26,067 nt of DNA from Bacillota bacterium (GTDB lineage: Bacteria; Bacillota; Clostridia; Lachnospirales; Lachnospiraceae), in contig JAEWEO010000335.1 of the NCBI GenBank assembly GCA_023389295.1, positions 1 through 26,067 of the forward strand. Direction: 5' to 3'. This document shows, piece after piece, positions 1 through 7,034 of this stretch. Position 1 is the first letter of the stretch, and every line of letters begins with the position of its first letter. A program made the position numbers and the translations under genes. Under the pieces are notes generated by a model. It was given only the letters and a program-made list of their open reading frames with translations, did not search any database and was not told the origin of the DNA.

Positions 1-830
1 AACCAAATCAGGTCATTATTCTTCATACAGAGGATTTTGAAGGTCAGGAACAACCGTTACCAACCATAGAAGATAGTAATATTACCGTAATTCCAGTTGA
101 GAAAAAATCCTTTGATCATGGTGGTACAAGAAGATATGGAGCATCATTATCTACTGCAGATATAATGTTGTTCATGACACAGGATGCAGTCCCTGCTGAT
201 GAGTATCTAATAGAAGAGTTATTAAAGCCCTATGAGGATCCGAAGGTATCTGCTACTTATGCAAGACAGCTGCCGAGGGAGAATGCGGATGAATTGGAAC
301 GTTATACCCGTAATTTTAATTATCCAAAAGAGAGTAGAGTTAAGTCATTGGCAGATTTAGAGGAGCTGGGAATAAAAACATATTTTTGCTCGAATGCATG
401 TGCATCCTACAAAAAGAGTGTTTATCAAAAATTAGGTGGTTTCGTAGAGAAAACAATTTTTAACGAAGATATGATTATGGCAGCTGCAATGATTCATGGA
501 GGCTATAAGATTGCATATGCAGCAAAGGCAAAGGTGATTCATTCCCATAATTATTCCTATATAGAGCAATTTACTAGAAACTTTGACCTGGGAGTATCAC
601 ATAATCAATATGTAGAAGTATTTCAATCGACAAAATCAGAATCAGAAGGAATAAAACTGGTGAAGAATACCATACAATATCTGATAAATAAGAAGAAATA
701 TTTACTAATTCCTGATCTGATTCTTAATAGTGGTTTCAAGTTCCTTGGATATCAAATGGGAAAACGCTATGATCTGTTTTCGAAAGATTTTGTTAAACGT
801 TGTAGTATGAATAAGTCTTATTGGGATTAA
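1..830 (+). CDS. Family 2 glycosyltransferase, rhamnosyltransferase-like (5' partial)
   Basis: The reading frame is open from base 3 with no stop, so the gene begins upstream of the window; only about 275 residues are visible. An FDHGGTR motif at the left edge followed by MTQDAVP is typical of GT-A family 2 enzymes close to RfbF-type rhamnosyltransferases, where the QDA segment stands at the DxD-like metal/nucleotide-sugar site. FNEDMIMAAAMIHGGYKIAYAAKAKVIHSH-like sequence (given here only by its short ends FNEDM and VIHSH) is the usual second half, holding the probable catalytic ED pair. It ends 35 bp before the next glycosyltransferase start, so the two are probably co-transcribed within a surface-polysaccharide cluster extending to the left. 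The sugar donor is inferred from family resemblance only. Confidence 0.85.
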   Translation, partial: PNQVIILHTEDFEGQEQPLPTIEDSNITVIPVEKKSFDHGGTRRYGASLSTADIMLFMTQDAVPADEYLIEELLKPYEDPKVSATYARQLPRENADELERYTRNFNYPKESRVKSLADLEELGIKTYFCSNACASYKKSVYQKLGGFVEKTIFNEDMIMAAAMIHGGYKIAYAAKAKVIHSHNYSYIEQFTRNFDLGVSHNQYVEVFQSTKSESEGIKLVKNTIQYLINKKKYLLIPDLILNSGFKFLGYQMGKRYDLFSKDFVKRCSMNKSYWD

Positions 831-865
831 ACTTTAATAGGACAAAGATTTACCGGAGGCATTTT

Positions 866-1795
866 ATGAGTACAGTAGCAATTATTATGACAACTTATAA
901 TGGTGAGCGATATGTGGGCGAGCAAATTGATTCAATCCTTGCCTCTTCTTATCAGGAATTTGAACTTTTTATATATGACGATGGTTCGAAGGATAGTACT
1001 TTGTCAATTTTGCGTGAATATGAAACGAAAAATCCGGGTAAGGTTCATGTAATACAAAATGAAAAAAATCTTGGAGTTACCTTAAACTTCTTACAGGCGA
1101 TCTGTAAAACCACTATGGATTATGTGATGTTTTGTGACCAGGATGATGTATGGATGCCAAATAAAATTGCGCTAACATTACGACGGATCAGACATATGGA
1201 GGCACAGCTTGGAGAAAAAACCCCATTGGCTGTTTTTACAGATGCTGTGGTAGTAGATAGAGAGCTTAAGGTGTTATTTGAGTCCTTTTTTCATTCCAAT
1301 CATTTAAATCCTAGAAGAACCGATTTGCCACATATATTGATGGAAAATAAATTAATTGGATGTACCGTTATGATTAACAAAGCGCTTCGAAACATACTCC
1401 AAAGCCGAAGTTTGCCAACGAAAGCAAGGTTTCATGATTGGTGGGTTGCTTTAATTGCTACATCGATGGGTAAAATTGGATTTGTTGATGAGGGAACACT
1501 TCTATATCGCCAACACGGAAACAATGTGGTTGGTGGTGCAGATTTTTACGCCTATTTTAAGGACCGTATCAAATCCCTTAAGCAGCAAAGGGAAGCTTTG
1601 AAGTCATTATATCGTCAGGCAGACGAATTTCTTAATTTATATGAGGATCTGTTAGACGAGGATTGTAAGGATATTATGAAACGTTTTGCTAAGATGAATC
1701 AATACAATTTTTTAACCAAACGTAAAGTATTATTACAGGGAGGTTATCTTAAAACAGGATTTTCTCGGAATATAGCACTTATGATTATAGTATAA
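866..1795 (+). CDS. Family 2 glycosyltransferase
   Basis: A 309-residue GT-A glycosyltransferase, probably cytoplasmic-face, that adds a sugar during cell-surface polysaccharide assembly. The N-terminus has the family start IIMTTYNGERYV (residues 6-17), the nucleotide-binding YDDGSKDST (37-45) and CDQDDVW (90-96) with the metal-binding DxD. This arrangement is common in rhamnosyl- and galactosyl-transferases of O-antigen or exopolysaccharide clusters. The frame is open upstream to a TTG at 821, but the ATG at 866 is chosen because GGAGG lies six bases before it and homologous proteins start right at the IIMTTYNG strand. No membrane segment is evident. It follows another glycosyltransferase by 35 bp. 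Donor and acceptor cannot be read from sequence. Confidence 0.88.
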   Translation: MSTVAIIMTTYNGERYVGEQIDSILASSYQEFELFIYDDGSKDSTLSILREYETKNPGKVHVIQNEKNLGVTLNFLQAICKTTMDYVMFCDQDDVWMPNKIALTLRRIRHMEAQLGEKTPLAVFTDAVVVDRELKVLFESFFHSNHLNPRRTDLPHILMENKLIGCTVMINKALRNILQSRSLPTKARFHDWWVALIATSMGKIGFVDEGTLLYRQHGNNVVGGADFYAYFKDRIKSLKQQREALKSLYRQADEFLNLYEDLLDEDCKDIMKRFAKMNQYNFLTKRKVLLQGGYLKTGFSRNIALMIIV

Positions 1796-1867
1796 AATGA
1801 TTATTTATACATTTACTTTATCAGTTTAAACTAATAAAAAAATGTGCAAATAGGCTTATATCAACAC

Positions 1868-1896
1868 TTGACAAAAAGATATGTTGTTGATACAAT
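1868..1896 (+). promoter_or_regulatory. Sigma-A promoter for ilvN-ilvC
   Basis: TTGACA at 1868-1873 and TACAAT at 1891-1896 are separated by exactly 17 bp. This is a near-consensus housekeeping promoter lying 155 bp before ilvN. Transcription would begin near 1903, upstream of the hairpin at 1936-1972. Confidence 0.75.
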
Positions 1897-1935
1897 ATCC
1901 TAAACCTAATAAAAATAATTTATATAGAGCAACAG

Positions 1936-1977
1936 AAGCCCCCATTGCAGAGTGTCCTGTGGTGATGGGCTTTTCTT
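1936..1977 (+). terminator. Leader terminator (possible attenuator) before ilvN
   Basis: AAGCCC (1936-1941) can pair with GGGCTT (1967-1972), extended by AT/AT with a small CC bulge, and an inner CAG/CTG pairing is possible. The run TTTTCTT follows at 1971-1977. Because it sits about 35 nt after the predicted transcription start of the ilv promoter, it would stop ilv transcription early unless read through. It could also end transcripts from the upstream glycosyltransferase genes. I find no T-box motif and no leader peptide rich in Ile, Leu or Val with a ribosome site. Confidence 0.5.
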
Positions 1978-2050
1978 ATAAATCACATATATAAATAGGT
2001 GTTTTAAAGTTTAATGGCTAAAAGTAGGTTGAAGCAGAGAGGAGAATGCT

Positions 2051-2554
2051 ATGAAGAGAATGGTACTATCAATTCTAGTGGATAATACAGCCGGAGTATT
2101 AAGCCGTGTGGCAGGATTATTCAGTAGAAGAGGATACAATATCGACAGCCTTACGGTTGGTGAAACTCAGGATCCGGCTATTTCCAGAATGACGATCTTA
2201 GCGCATGGAGATGACCAAATTTTAGAACAAATCCAAAAACAGTTATTAAAGCTGGAGGATGTGATAGAAATTATCGAACTCGCTTCTGGAGAATCGGTAA
2301 CCAGAGAGTTAATATTAGTCAAAGTTAGTGCATCTGAGCAAGATCGCCAAGCTATCATTTCTATTGCAGATATCTTTCGTGCGAAAATCGTTGATGTGGC
2401 ATTAGAATCTCTAATGATTGAGCTGACAGGCAACCAGGATAAAATTGACGCCTTTATAAAATTGTTAGATCAATATACCATTAAAGAATTGGTTCGAACA
2501 GGCATTACCGGACTTGCAAGAGGTTCTGGTGATATTGCAGACTACATAGAATAA
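2051..2554 (+). CDS. ilvN: Acetolactate synthase small (regulatory) subunit
   Basis: 167 residues, the usual length of the IlvN/IlvH regulatory subunit. It binds the catalytic subunit IlvB, raises its activity and confers valine feedback inhibition in the first common step of valine, leucine and isoleucine synthesis. The N-terminal ACT domain is clear: LSILVDNTAGVLSRVAGLFS (residues 6-25) then RRGYNIDSLTVG (26-37), the turn-and-helix that forms the effector site. The C-terminal ferredoxin-like domain spans roughly 83-160. GAGAGGAG lies six to seven bases before the ATG; an in-frame ATG at residue 4 is a less likely start. ilvC follows after 104 bp. The catalytic partner ilvB is not in this window, so the enzyme must be completed by a subunit encoded elsewhere. 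The symbol ilvH is used interchangeably in some genomes. Confidence 0.95.
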   Translation: MKRMVLSILVDNTAGVLSRVAGLFSRRGYNIDSLTVGETQDPAISRMTILAHGDDQILEQIQKQLLKLEDVIEIIELASGESVTRELILVKVSASEQDRQAIISIADIFRAKIVDVALESLMIELTGNQDKIDAFIKLLDQYTIKELVRTGITGLARGSGDIADYIE

Positions 2555-2618
2555 ATCGTAAAGTAATTTTGAAAACGGCATTGACTTAGTTGAAAATGAT
2601 CGTTTCATGAAATATATG

Positions 2619-2649
2619 GAGGAGAAATCCTCATAATAATCAAGGAGGA
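2619..2649 (+). promoter_or_regulatory. Hairpin and competing anti-SD in ilvC 5' region
   Basis: GAGGA (2619-2623), loop GAAA (2624-2627) and TCCTC (2628-2632) form a perfect five-pair hairpin closed by a GAAA tetraloop. The same TCCTC can instead pair with GAGGA at 2645-2649, which is inside the ilvC ribosome binding site AAGGAGG (2642-2648). The two pairings exclude each other, so the upstream hairpin could keep the ribosome site free. Function is inference. Confidence 0.35.
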
Positions 2650-2658
2650 ACATATAGT

Positions 2659-3669
2659 ATGGCTAAGATTTATTATCAACAAGATTGTAACCTATCATTA
2701 TTAGAAGGAAAGACAGTAGCAGTCATCGGCTATGGTAGCCAGGGACATGCTCATGCATTGAATGCGAAGGAATCTGGAGTGCATGTAATTATTGGACTTT
2801 ACGAGGGAAGTAAATCCTGGGCAAAAGCAGAAGCAGCTGGGTTTGAAGTTTACACAGCAGCGGAGGCAGCAAAAAAAGCAGATATTATCATGATCTTAAT
2901 TAATGATGAGAAGCAAGCAAAATTATATAAAGAATCGATTGAACCAAACCTAGAGCCGGGTAATGCTCTTATGTTTGCACATGGTTTCAGTATTCATTTT
3001 GGACAGATTGTCCCTCCTGCCAATGTTGACGTATTAATGATTGCTCCGAAAGGACCTGGACATACCGTAAGAAGCCAGTATAAGGAGGGACGAGGTGTTC
3101 CTTGCCTAATCGCAGTTCATCAAAATGCAACCGGAAAGGCTCATGATCTTGGCCTAGCTTATGCACTTGCAATTGGTGGAGCAAGAGCAGGTGTACTTCA
3201 AACAACCTTTAGAGAAGAAACAGAAACAGATCTCTTTGGTGAGCAAGCCGTACTTTGTGGTGGTGTAACAGCACTTATGAAGGCAGGTTTCGAGACCTTA
3301 GTAGAAGCAGGATATGAACCTGAGAGCGCATATTTTGAGTGTATTCATGAAATGAAGCTCATCATTGACTTAATTAACGAGAGTGGCTTTGCCGGTATGA
3401 GATATTCCATCTCAAATACCGCAGAATATGGTGACTACATGACTGGTTCCAGAATTATTACAGCTGAAACCAAGAAAGCCATGAAACAGGTTCTCACAGA
3501 GATTCAGGATGGTACTTTTGCTCGTAACTGGTTACTTGAGAATCAGGTTGGATGCCCTAATTTCAATGCAAAACGTAAAATCGAATCTGAGCATGAGCTT
3601 GAAAAAGTTGGAGCTGAGCTTCGTAAGATGATGAGCTGGACAGGTAAAGAGAAATTATTAAATAACTAA
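2659..3669 (+). CDS. ilvC: Ketol-acid reductoisomerase (class I)
   Basis: Converts acetolactate (or acetohydroxybutyrate) to the dihydroxy acid by Mg-dependent alkyl shift and nicotinamide-dependent reduction, the second common step of branched-chain amino acid synthesis in the cytoplasm. Its 336 residues fit the short class I enzyme. The Rossmann motif GYGSQG is at residues 24-29, His108 of AHGF is the expected catalytic histidine, and the knotted C-terminal domain carries the metal ligands D191 and E195 (DLFGEQ), E227 and E231 (ECIHEM). The cofactor-selecting loop reads GLYEGSKSW (46-54), with Tyr-Glu where many NADPH enzymes have Arg, while the two serines are kept. AAGGAGG stands ten bases before the ATG. 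It follows ilvN in the same direction, and a strong terminator ends the unit 21 bp after the stop. Confidence 0.97.
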   Translation: MAKIYYQQDCNLSLLEGKTVAVIGYGSQGHAHALNAKESGVHVIIGLYEGSKSWAKAEAAGFEVYTAAEAAKKADIIMILINDEKQAKLYKESIEPNLEPGNALMFAHGFSIHFGQIVPPANVDVLMIAPKGPGHTVRSQYKEGRGVPCLIAVHQNATGKAHDLGLAYALAIGGARAGVLQTTFREETETDLFGEQAVLCGGVTALMKAGFETLVEAGYEPESAYFECIHEMKLIIDLINESGFAGMRYSISNTAEYGDYMTGSRIITAETKKAMKQVLTEIQDGTFARNWLLENQVGCPNFNAKRKIESEHELEKVGAELRKMMSWTGKEKLLNN

Positions 3670-3689
3670 TAAACAAACCTTAAAATGGG

Positions 3690-3721
3690 CAATATTTCAT
3701 CATGAAATATTGTCTTTTTTT
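3690..3721 (+). terminator. Intrinsic terminator after ilvC
   Basis: CAATATTTCA (3690-3699) and TGAAATATTG (3703-3712) form a perfect ten-pair stem with a three-base loop, followed by TCTTTTTTT. It closes the ilvN-ilvC unit. Confidence 0.9.
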
Positions 3722-3828
3722 ACTCTCCGTTTTCTCGAAAATAGAAGTAATAAATAATACTATAGTTACAAATACGTATGATATGATATAAAATTTGGTA
3801 ATTTAATATTTCTATTTTTCCAAATTTA

Positions 3829-3837
3829 TGTTATAGT
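3829..3837 (+). promoter_or_regulatory. Extended -10 promoter for the GGDEF/HD-GYP gene
   Basis: TG-T-TATAGT at 3829-3837 is an extended -10 element in a very AT-rich stretch. No convincing -35 is seen 17 bp upstream, which is common with TGn promoters. It lies about 55 bp before the GTG start at 3893. Confidence 0.4.
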
Positions 3838-3892
3838 AAAATAGTCCTATGTTTATATACAGTTTATGGATAACAAAAGACAATCGCTTTGA

Positions 3893-6025
3893 GTGAGGGT
3901 CGTTGTTTATATTCTATGGGAAAGTACGAAAACGATGGGAGAGAATAATACGAAGAAACAACTTTATAAATCCATTTGCGCGATAATGGAACATTTGATT
4001 CTTAGCATGAAGAGATTTTTTAAAAATATTGTGATAGATGAAGAAAGTTTTCTGGTACAAAGAGAAGAAGTGAAGTACTGGAAGAATAAGATATATTATA
4101 TTACATCAGCGGCAATTTTGACTTTGGCCGCGCCTTTGATGATCTATGCTACTTATTTGGTTTATCTTACAGGCGATATCATTGTTGCAACAATAGAGCT
4201 CCTTCTCTACATTACTTGCATTATTGTGATATCCAGTAAAAAGTTAAGCATTACTGCCAAGAAGTTCTACATCGCTTATGGATTCTACATCACCAGCATC
4301 ATTTTACTGCTTACCACAGATACCATGGGAATTGGTATGGTATGTATAGTATTTGCTCTTATATTAAGCGGCTGTTTACTGGATAAAAAGCAGATTGTCT
4401 TATTTGTTTTGTTTAATCTACTGGTCTTTATGTTATTAACGGTTTTGCTATTTATCGATGTTTTTGAAGGGTCTAACATGGAGAGAAATAAACAGATTTG
4501 GTTTCTTTACTTTTTTTCCGTGCAGACCTGTGGAATTATTTCTCTCCTATTAATGAACTCTATTTTTACGGGGTTAGAAAGGCAGGCACAACGGGTTAAA
4601 AAATCGGAAACACAACTGACCGCAAGTGAGATTAAGCATAAGGCAATGCTATCTAATATTTCCGATGCTATAGTTATTATTGATCCACAAGGTATGGTTA
4701 CCTATAGTAGTCCAAATCTTTTAAAAAGATTTCCCAGTATGTATAAAGAACTCAAAGCTGGTTGTTTTTATGATGTATTACATCCGGATGACCGAGTTGG
4801 TATGCGAGAGCTGATCGAGTTTCTGTTACTGAAAAAAGGTCGTAAACGGACAATGGAAGCAAGATACCTTGGCAAAAACAATGAGGTGAGATATCTAGAA
4901 CTTACCGCTGTTAATCTTACGGAAGATGTTAATATTAATGGAATCTTAATTAACTATAGTGATACGACTAAGCGAAGAGTTAGGGAGCAGGAGATTATCT
5001 ACCTGAACCAACATGATAGTTTGACAGGTTTATATAATCGCTCCTTTTTTGAAATGGAAAAGGAACGATTAGATCAGGAGGGACAATTACCCTTATCGAT
5101 TATTATAGGCGATATTAATGGACTAAAAATCATTAATGATTCTCTTGGACATGCAGAGGGTGATAAGCTTTTAATTACCATATCAAATTTAATTGCCAAG
5201 TCTTGCCGATTTGATGATATTGTAGCTCGCATAGGTGGGGATGAGTTTAACATTCTATTGCCAAGAACTACCTTAGAGGAAGCTCTTGAGATTATACATA
5301 AGATAAATCAGGAATGTGATAGGTACAATCGACAGGTAGTAGGAGAGCTTTATCATCTGAGTATTTCTTTAGGAGCGGCAACTAAGGTTTTACCGGAGGA
5401 ATCCTTAGATAATGCACAAAAAATAGCAGAAGACTATATGTATAAACGGAAGCTTCTTGAGGGAAGAAGTTATCATAGCTCCATTATATCCTCAATGAAA
5501 ATGGCATTGTTTGAAAAGAGTCATGAAACACAGCAGCATGCTCAGAGGATGATTGAATTAACCAAAGATTTAGGTAAGGCGATCGGTCTTTCCGACCAGC
5601 AGTTTGATGAGCTGGAATTGTTCTCAACAATTCATGATATAGGTAAAATTGGAATTGAAGACCAGATACTGAATAAACCCGAAATTCTAACGGCAGAAGA
5701 ATGGGTCAAGATGCGAAAACATTGTGAAATCGGTTATCGGATTGCTATGGCATCACCGGAATTAATGTCCATTGCTTACTATATTTTGACACATCATGAA
5801 AGATGGGATGGAACCGGATACCCCCAGGGATTAAAGGGTGCGAGTATCCCTTTGTTATCCAGAATTCTAAGCTTAGCAGATTCTTATGATGCTATGATAG
5901 AAGATCGTCCGTATCGTAAAGGAATTAGTAAAGAGGAAGCTATCATTGAGATTGAACAAAATTCCGGAACACAATTTGATCCGGAGCTAGCGGCTACTTT
6001 CATTCATATTTTGAAAAACAGGTAA
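3893..6025 (+). CDS. Membrane PAS-GGDEF-HD-GYP cyclic-di-GMP signalling protein
   Basis: A 710-residue inner-membrane protein likely to make and/or break cyclic-di-GMP. About six hydrophobic segments fall in residues 67-222, then a PAS-like sensor domain (about 250-365), a GGDEF diguanylate cyclase domain (about 370-520) and a C-terminal HD-GYP phosphodiesterase domain (about 540-705). The GGDEF signature is intact at 448-452, and an RFDD product-inhibition I-site sits five residues before it (439-442). The phosphodiesterase keeps HDIGK (581-585) and HHERWDGTGYP (634-644), so both enzyme activities look possible. The start is uncertain: the GTG at 3893 is weakly supported, and an in-frame ATG at 3935 with GGGAAAG about ten bases upstream is an alternative. 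The gene stands alone between two terminators. The signal sensed and the net direction of turnover cannot be told from sequence. Confidence 0.9.
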   Translation: MRVVVYILWESTKTMGENNTKKQLYKSICAIMEHLILSMKRFFKNIVIDEESFLVQREEVKYWKNKIYYITSAAILTLAAPLMIYATYLVYLTGDIIVATIELLLYITCIIVISSKKLSITAKKFYIAYGFYITSIILLLTTDTMGIGMVCIVFALILSGCLLDKKQIVLFVLFNLLVFMLLTVLLFIDVFEGSNMERNKQIWFLYFFSVQTCGIISLLLMNSIFTGLERQAQRVKKSETQLTASEIKHKAMLSNISDAIVIIDPQGMVTYSSPNLLKRFPSMYKELKAGCFYDVLHPDDRVGMRELIEFLLLKKGRKRTMEARYLGKNNEVRYLELTAVNLTEDVNINGILINYSDTTKRRVREQEIIYLNQHDSLTGLYNRSFFEMEKERLDQEGQLPLSIIIGDINGLKIINDSLGHAEGDKLLITISNLIAKSCRFDDIVARIGGDEFNILLPRTTLEEALEIIHKINQECDRYNRQVVGELYHLSISLGAATKVLPEESLDNAQKIAEDYMYKRKLLEGRSYHSSIISSMKMALFEKSHETQQHAQRMIELTKDLGKAIGLSDQQFDELELFSTIHDIGKIGIEDQILNKPEILTAEEWVKMRKHCEIGYRIAMASPELMSIAYYILTHHERWDGTGYPQGLKGASIPLLSRILSLADSYDAMIEDRPYRKGISKEEAIIEIEQNSGTQFDPELAATFIHILKNR

Positions 6026-6096
6026 GTTATTTATGATTTAATAATTTGAGGTAAGTGGTAGAGAAGGTTGGAACAATCACACCATAAGGTAAAATG

Positions 6097-6128
6097 AACC
6101 GCAGGAGCATGTCTTCTGCGGTTTTTTT
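6097..6128 (+). terminator. Intrinsic terminator after the GGDEF/HD-GYP gene
   Basis: AACCGCAG (6097-6104) pairs with CTGCGGTT (6115-6122), extended inward by GAG/CTT-type pairs, with a small CATGT loop. A run of seven T follows at 6122-6128. Confidence 0.9.
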
Positions 6129-6459
6129 AGTGAGGTTAATCTTAAGAGAATTGTAAAATGGGATTGATTGAATAAGTTTATTTAAACGAATTTGATAAGA
6201 TGTCAGATAAAAATATTGTATTATGTAAAAAAATAAAAAATAATTATGGTGAAAATTTACAAATCATGTTATAATATGACATATTTAAAACGCTTAAATT
6301 TCATACTTGGGGGTGATATAGAAAAACTGGACAAGTTTTCCTATGAATGAAAATAGACGATGAACCTAATAATATAGTACGGATTACAATTTGCAAAAAC
6401 AAGAATTGGTAACTGGATTTAGAATGACAGCTGATGCTTTGAAAGAAATGAGGTTAACT
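6129..6459 (+). other. Non-coding stretch with an extended -10 promoter and a leader hairpin
   Basis: About 330 bases with no convincing gene. TG-T-TATAAT at 6268-6275 is an extended -10 promoter. A purine-rich GGGGGTGAT at 6309-6317 looks like a ribosome site but is followed only by a GTG that stops after one further codon. Just after it, ATAGAAAAACT (6317-6327) and AGTTTTCCTAT (6333-6343) form an 11-pair stem with one mismatch and a GGACA loop. These belong to the long 5' leader of the small gene at 6460, if that promoter drives it. Confidence 0.4.
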
Positions 6460-6690
6460 ATGAATAAATGGAAGGTATTATTACTCTTAGAGTATGAGTG
6501 GAGGATATTTCGTTTCTATCGTAAGGTTCTAAATTGGTTAATTAAAAGAGGTGTAAGACTTTCATCTCCTACTTTGTGCCTTGTTGGTAAAAAGCTAGAC
6601 AAGCATAGTACATTAGTGTCTGAGCTAAAACATTTATATGAGCATCAAACCGGTGAAATTATTGTGTTTTTCAAATATAATGAATATTAA
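6460..6690 (+). CDS. Small Spo0E-like protein (tentative)
   Basis: A 76-residue charged protein. Its middle resembles the two-helix Spo0E family of aspartyl-phosphate phosphatases that act on Spo0A~P: a helix with RKVLNWLI, a turn RGVRLSSP, then a second helix with VGKKLDKHSTLV. In Spo0E the second helix carries an SQxLD motif; here the Leu-Asp pair is kept but the Ser-Gln positions read Gly-Lys, so the catalytic motif is weakened if the homology is real. The ATG at 6460 is chosen because GAGG lies six bases upstream; in-frame ATGs at 6448 and 6424 and a TTG at 6391 are possible longer starts. It stands alone, convergent with the lysine-rich gene on the other strand, and they share a hairpin terminator. 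It could equally be an unrelated lineage-specific small protein. Confidence 0.55.
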   Translation: MNKWKVLLLLEYEWRIFRFYRKVLNWLIKRGVRLSSPTLCLVGKKLDKHSTLVSELKHLYEHQTGEIIVFFKYNEY

Positions 6691-6727
6691 GTAAGAGTCC
6701 TTTAATACTCAAATTTCTAATAGTATA

Positions 6728-6769
6728 AAAGCTGTCTGATCACCTGGATGAAGAAGGTCAGACAGCTTT
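6728..6769. terminator. Bidirectional terminator between convergent small genes
   Basis: AAAGCTGTCTGA (6728-6739) and TCAGACAGCTTT (6758-6769) form a perfect 12-pair stem with an 18-base loop. On the minus strand the stem runs into TTTT, the better T-run; on the plus strand it is followed by CTCATT. It separates the small plus-strand gene ending at 6690 from the minus-strand gene ending at 6810. Confidence 0.75.
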
Positions 6770-6809
6770 CTCATTATGTCCTAAGGACAAAGATATGTTA
6801 CATTATATA

Positions 6810-6935
6810 TTATGCTTTTTTCTTGGATTTTTTAATCATTTCGGGCTCAGACATCATAGGTTTGAGTGAAGGCAAAACACCCGTCTCTGTCTTTTTCTTT
6901 TTCTTAACATCTTTCTTTATATCCCTATTTCCCAT
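6810..6935 (-). CDS. Lysine-rich 41-residue small protein
   Basis: A short gene easily missed by length cut-offs. The minus strand has AAAGGAGTGA eight bases before an ATG, then 41 codons ending in TAA. The product begins MGNRDIKKDVKKKKK and ends KKSKKKA: about a third lysine, strongly basic, with a short Pro/Met/Glu-rich middle (LPSLKPMMSEPEM). A promoter lies just upstream (TAGACG-N17-TATAAT) and the 12-pair hairpin at 6728-6769 ends it, so it has all the parts of an independent gene. I recall small MGNxDxxKE-KKPKK-type proteins of unknown role in clostridia, but could not search. Its charge suggests binding to nucleic acid or ribosome, which is inference. The opposite-strand open frame here overlaps the terminator and is not preferred. 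Confidence 0.72.
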   Translation of the reverse strand: MGNRDIKKDVKKKKKTETGVLPSLKPMMSEPEMIKKSKKKA

Positions 6936-6974
6936 TTATATCACTCCTTTATTGTGAATTGAATTTCTATTACA

Positions 6975-7003
6975 ATTATACTGATTTATAATGCTTTCGT
7001 CTA
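6975..7003 (-). promoter_or_regulatory. Promoter for the lysine-rich small gene
   Basis: Read on the minus strand: TAGACG (7003-6998), a 17 bp spacer, then TATAAT (6980-6975). The -10 is perfect and the -35 matches four of six. It lies 40 bp before the start codon at 6935. Confidence 0.55.
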
Positions 7004-7034
7004 GAAGAATCTCTATTATGTGGGGAATATTGAA

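Noticed and set aside
1946..1966. Possible ilv leader peptide starting TTG at 1946
   Set aside because: Only six codons (LQSVLW), no ribosome site, and it lies within the hairpin loop; not convincing as a branched-chain leader peptide.
2465..2653. 62-codon minus-strand frame between ilvN and ilvC
   Set aside because: It covers the ilvN 3' end and the ilvC leader, has no ribosome site, and is unlikely in a co-directional ilv unit.
6255..6345. Possible riboswitch in the leader before 6460
   Set aside because: There is one imperfect hairpin and a purine-rich tract, but nothing matching cyclic-di-GMP, T-box or other known aptamer cores.
6748..6957. 69-codon plus-strand frame
   Set aside because: Its ATG lies inside the terminator hairpin at 6728-6769, it has no ribosome site, its Phe/Ile-rich product is the complement of the lysine-rich minus-strand gene, and that gene has full expression signals.
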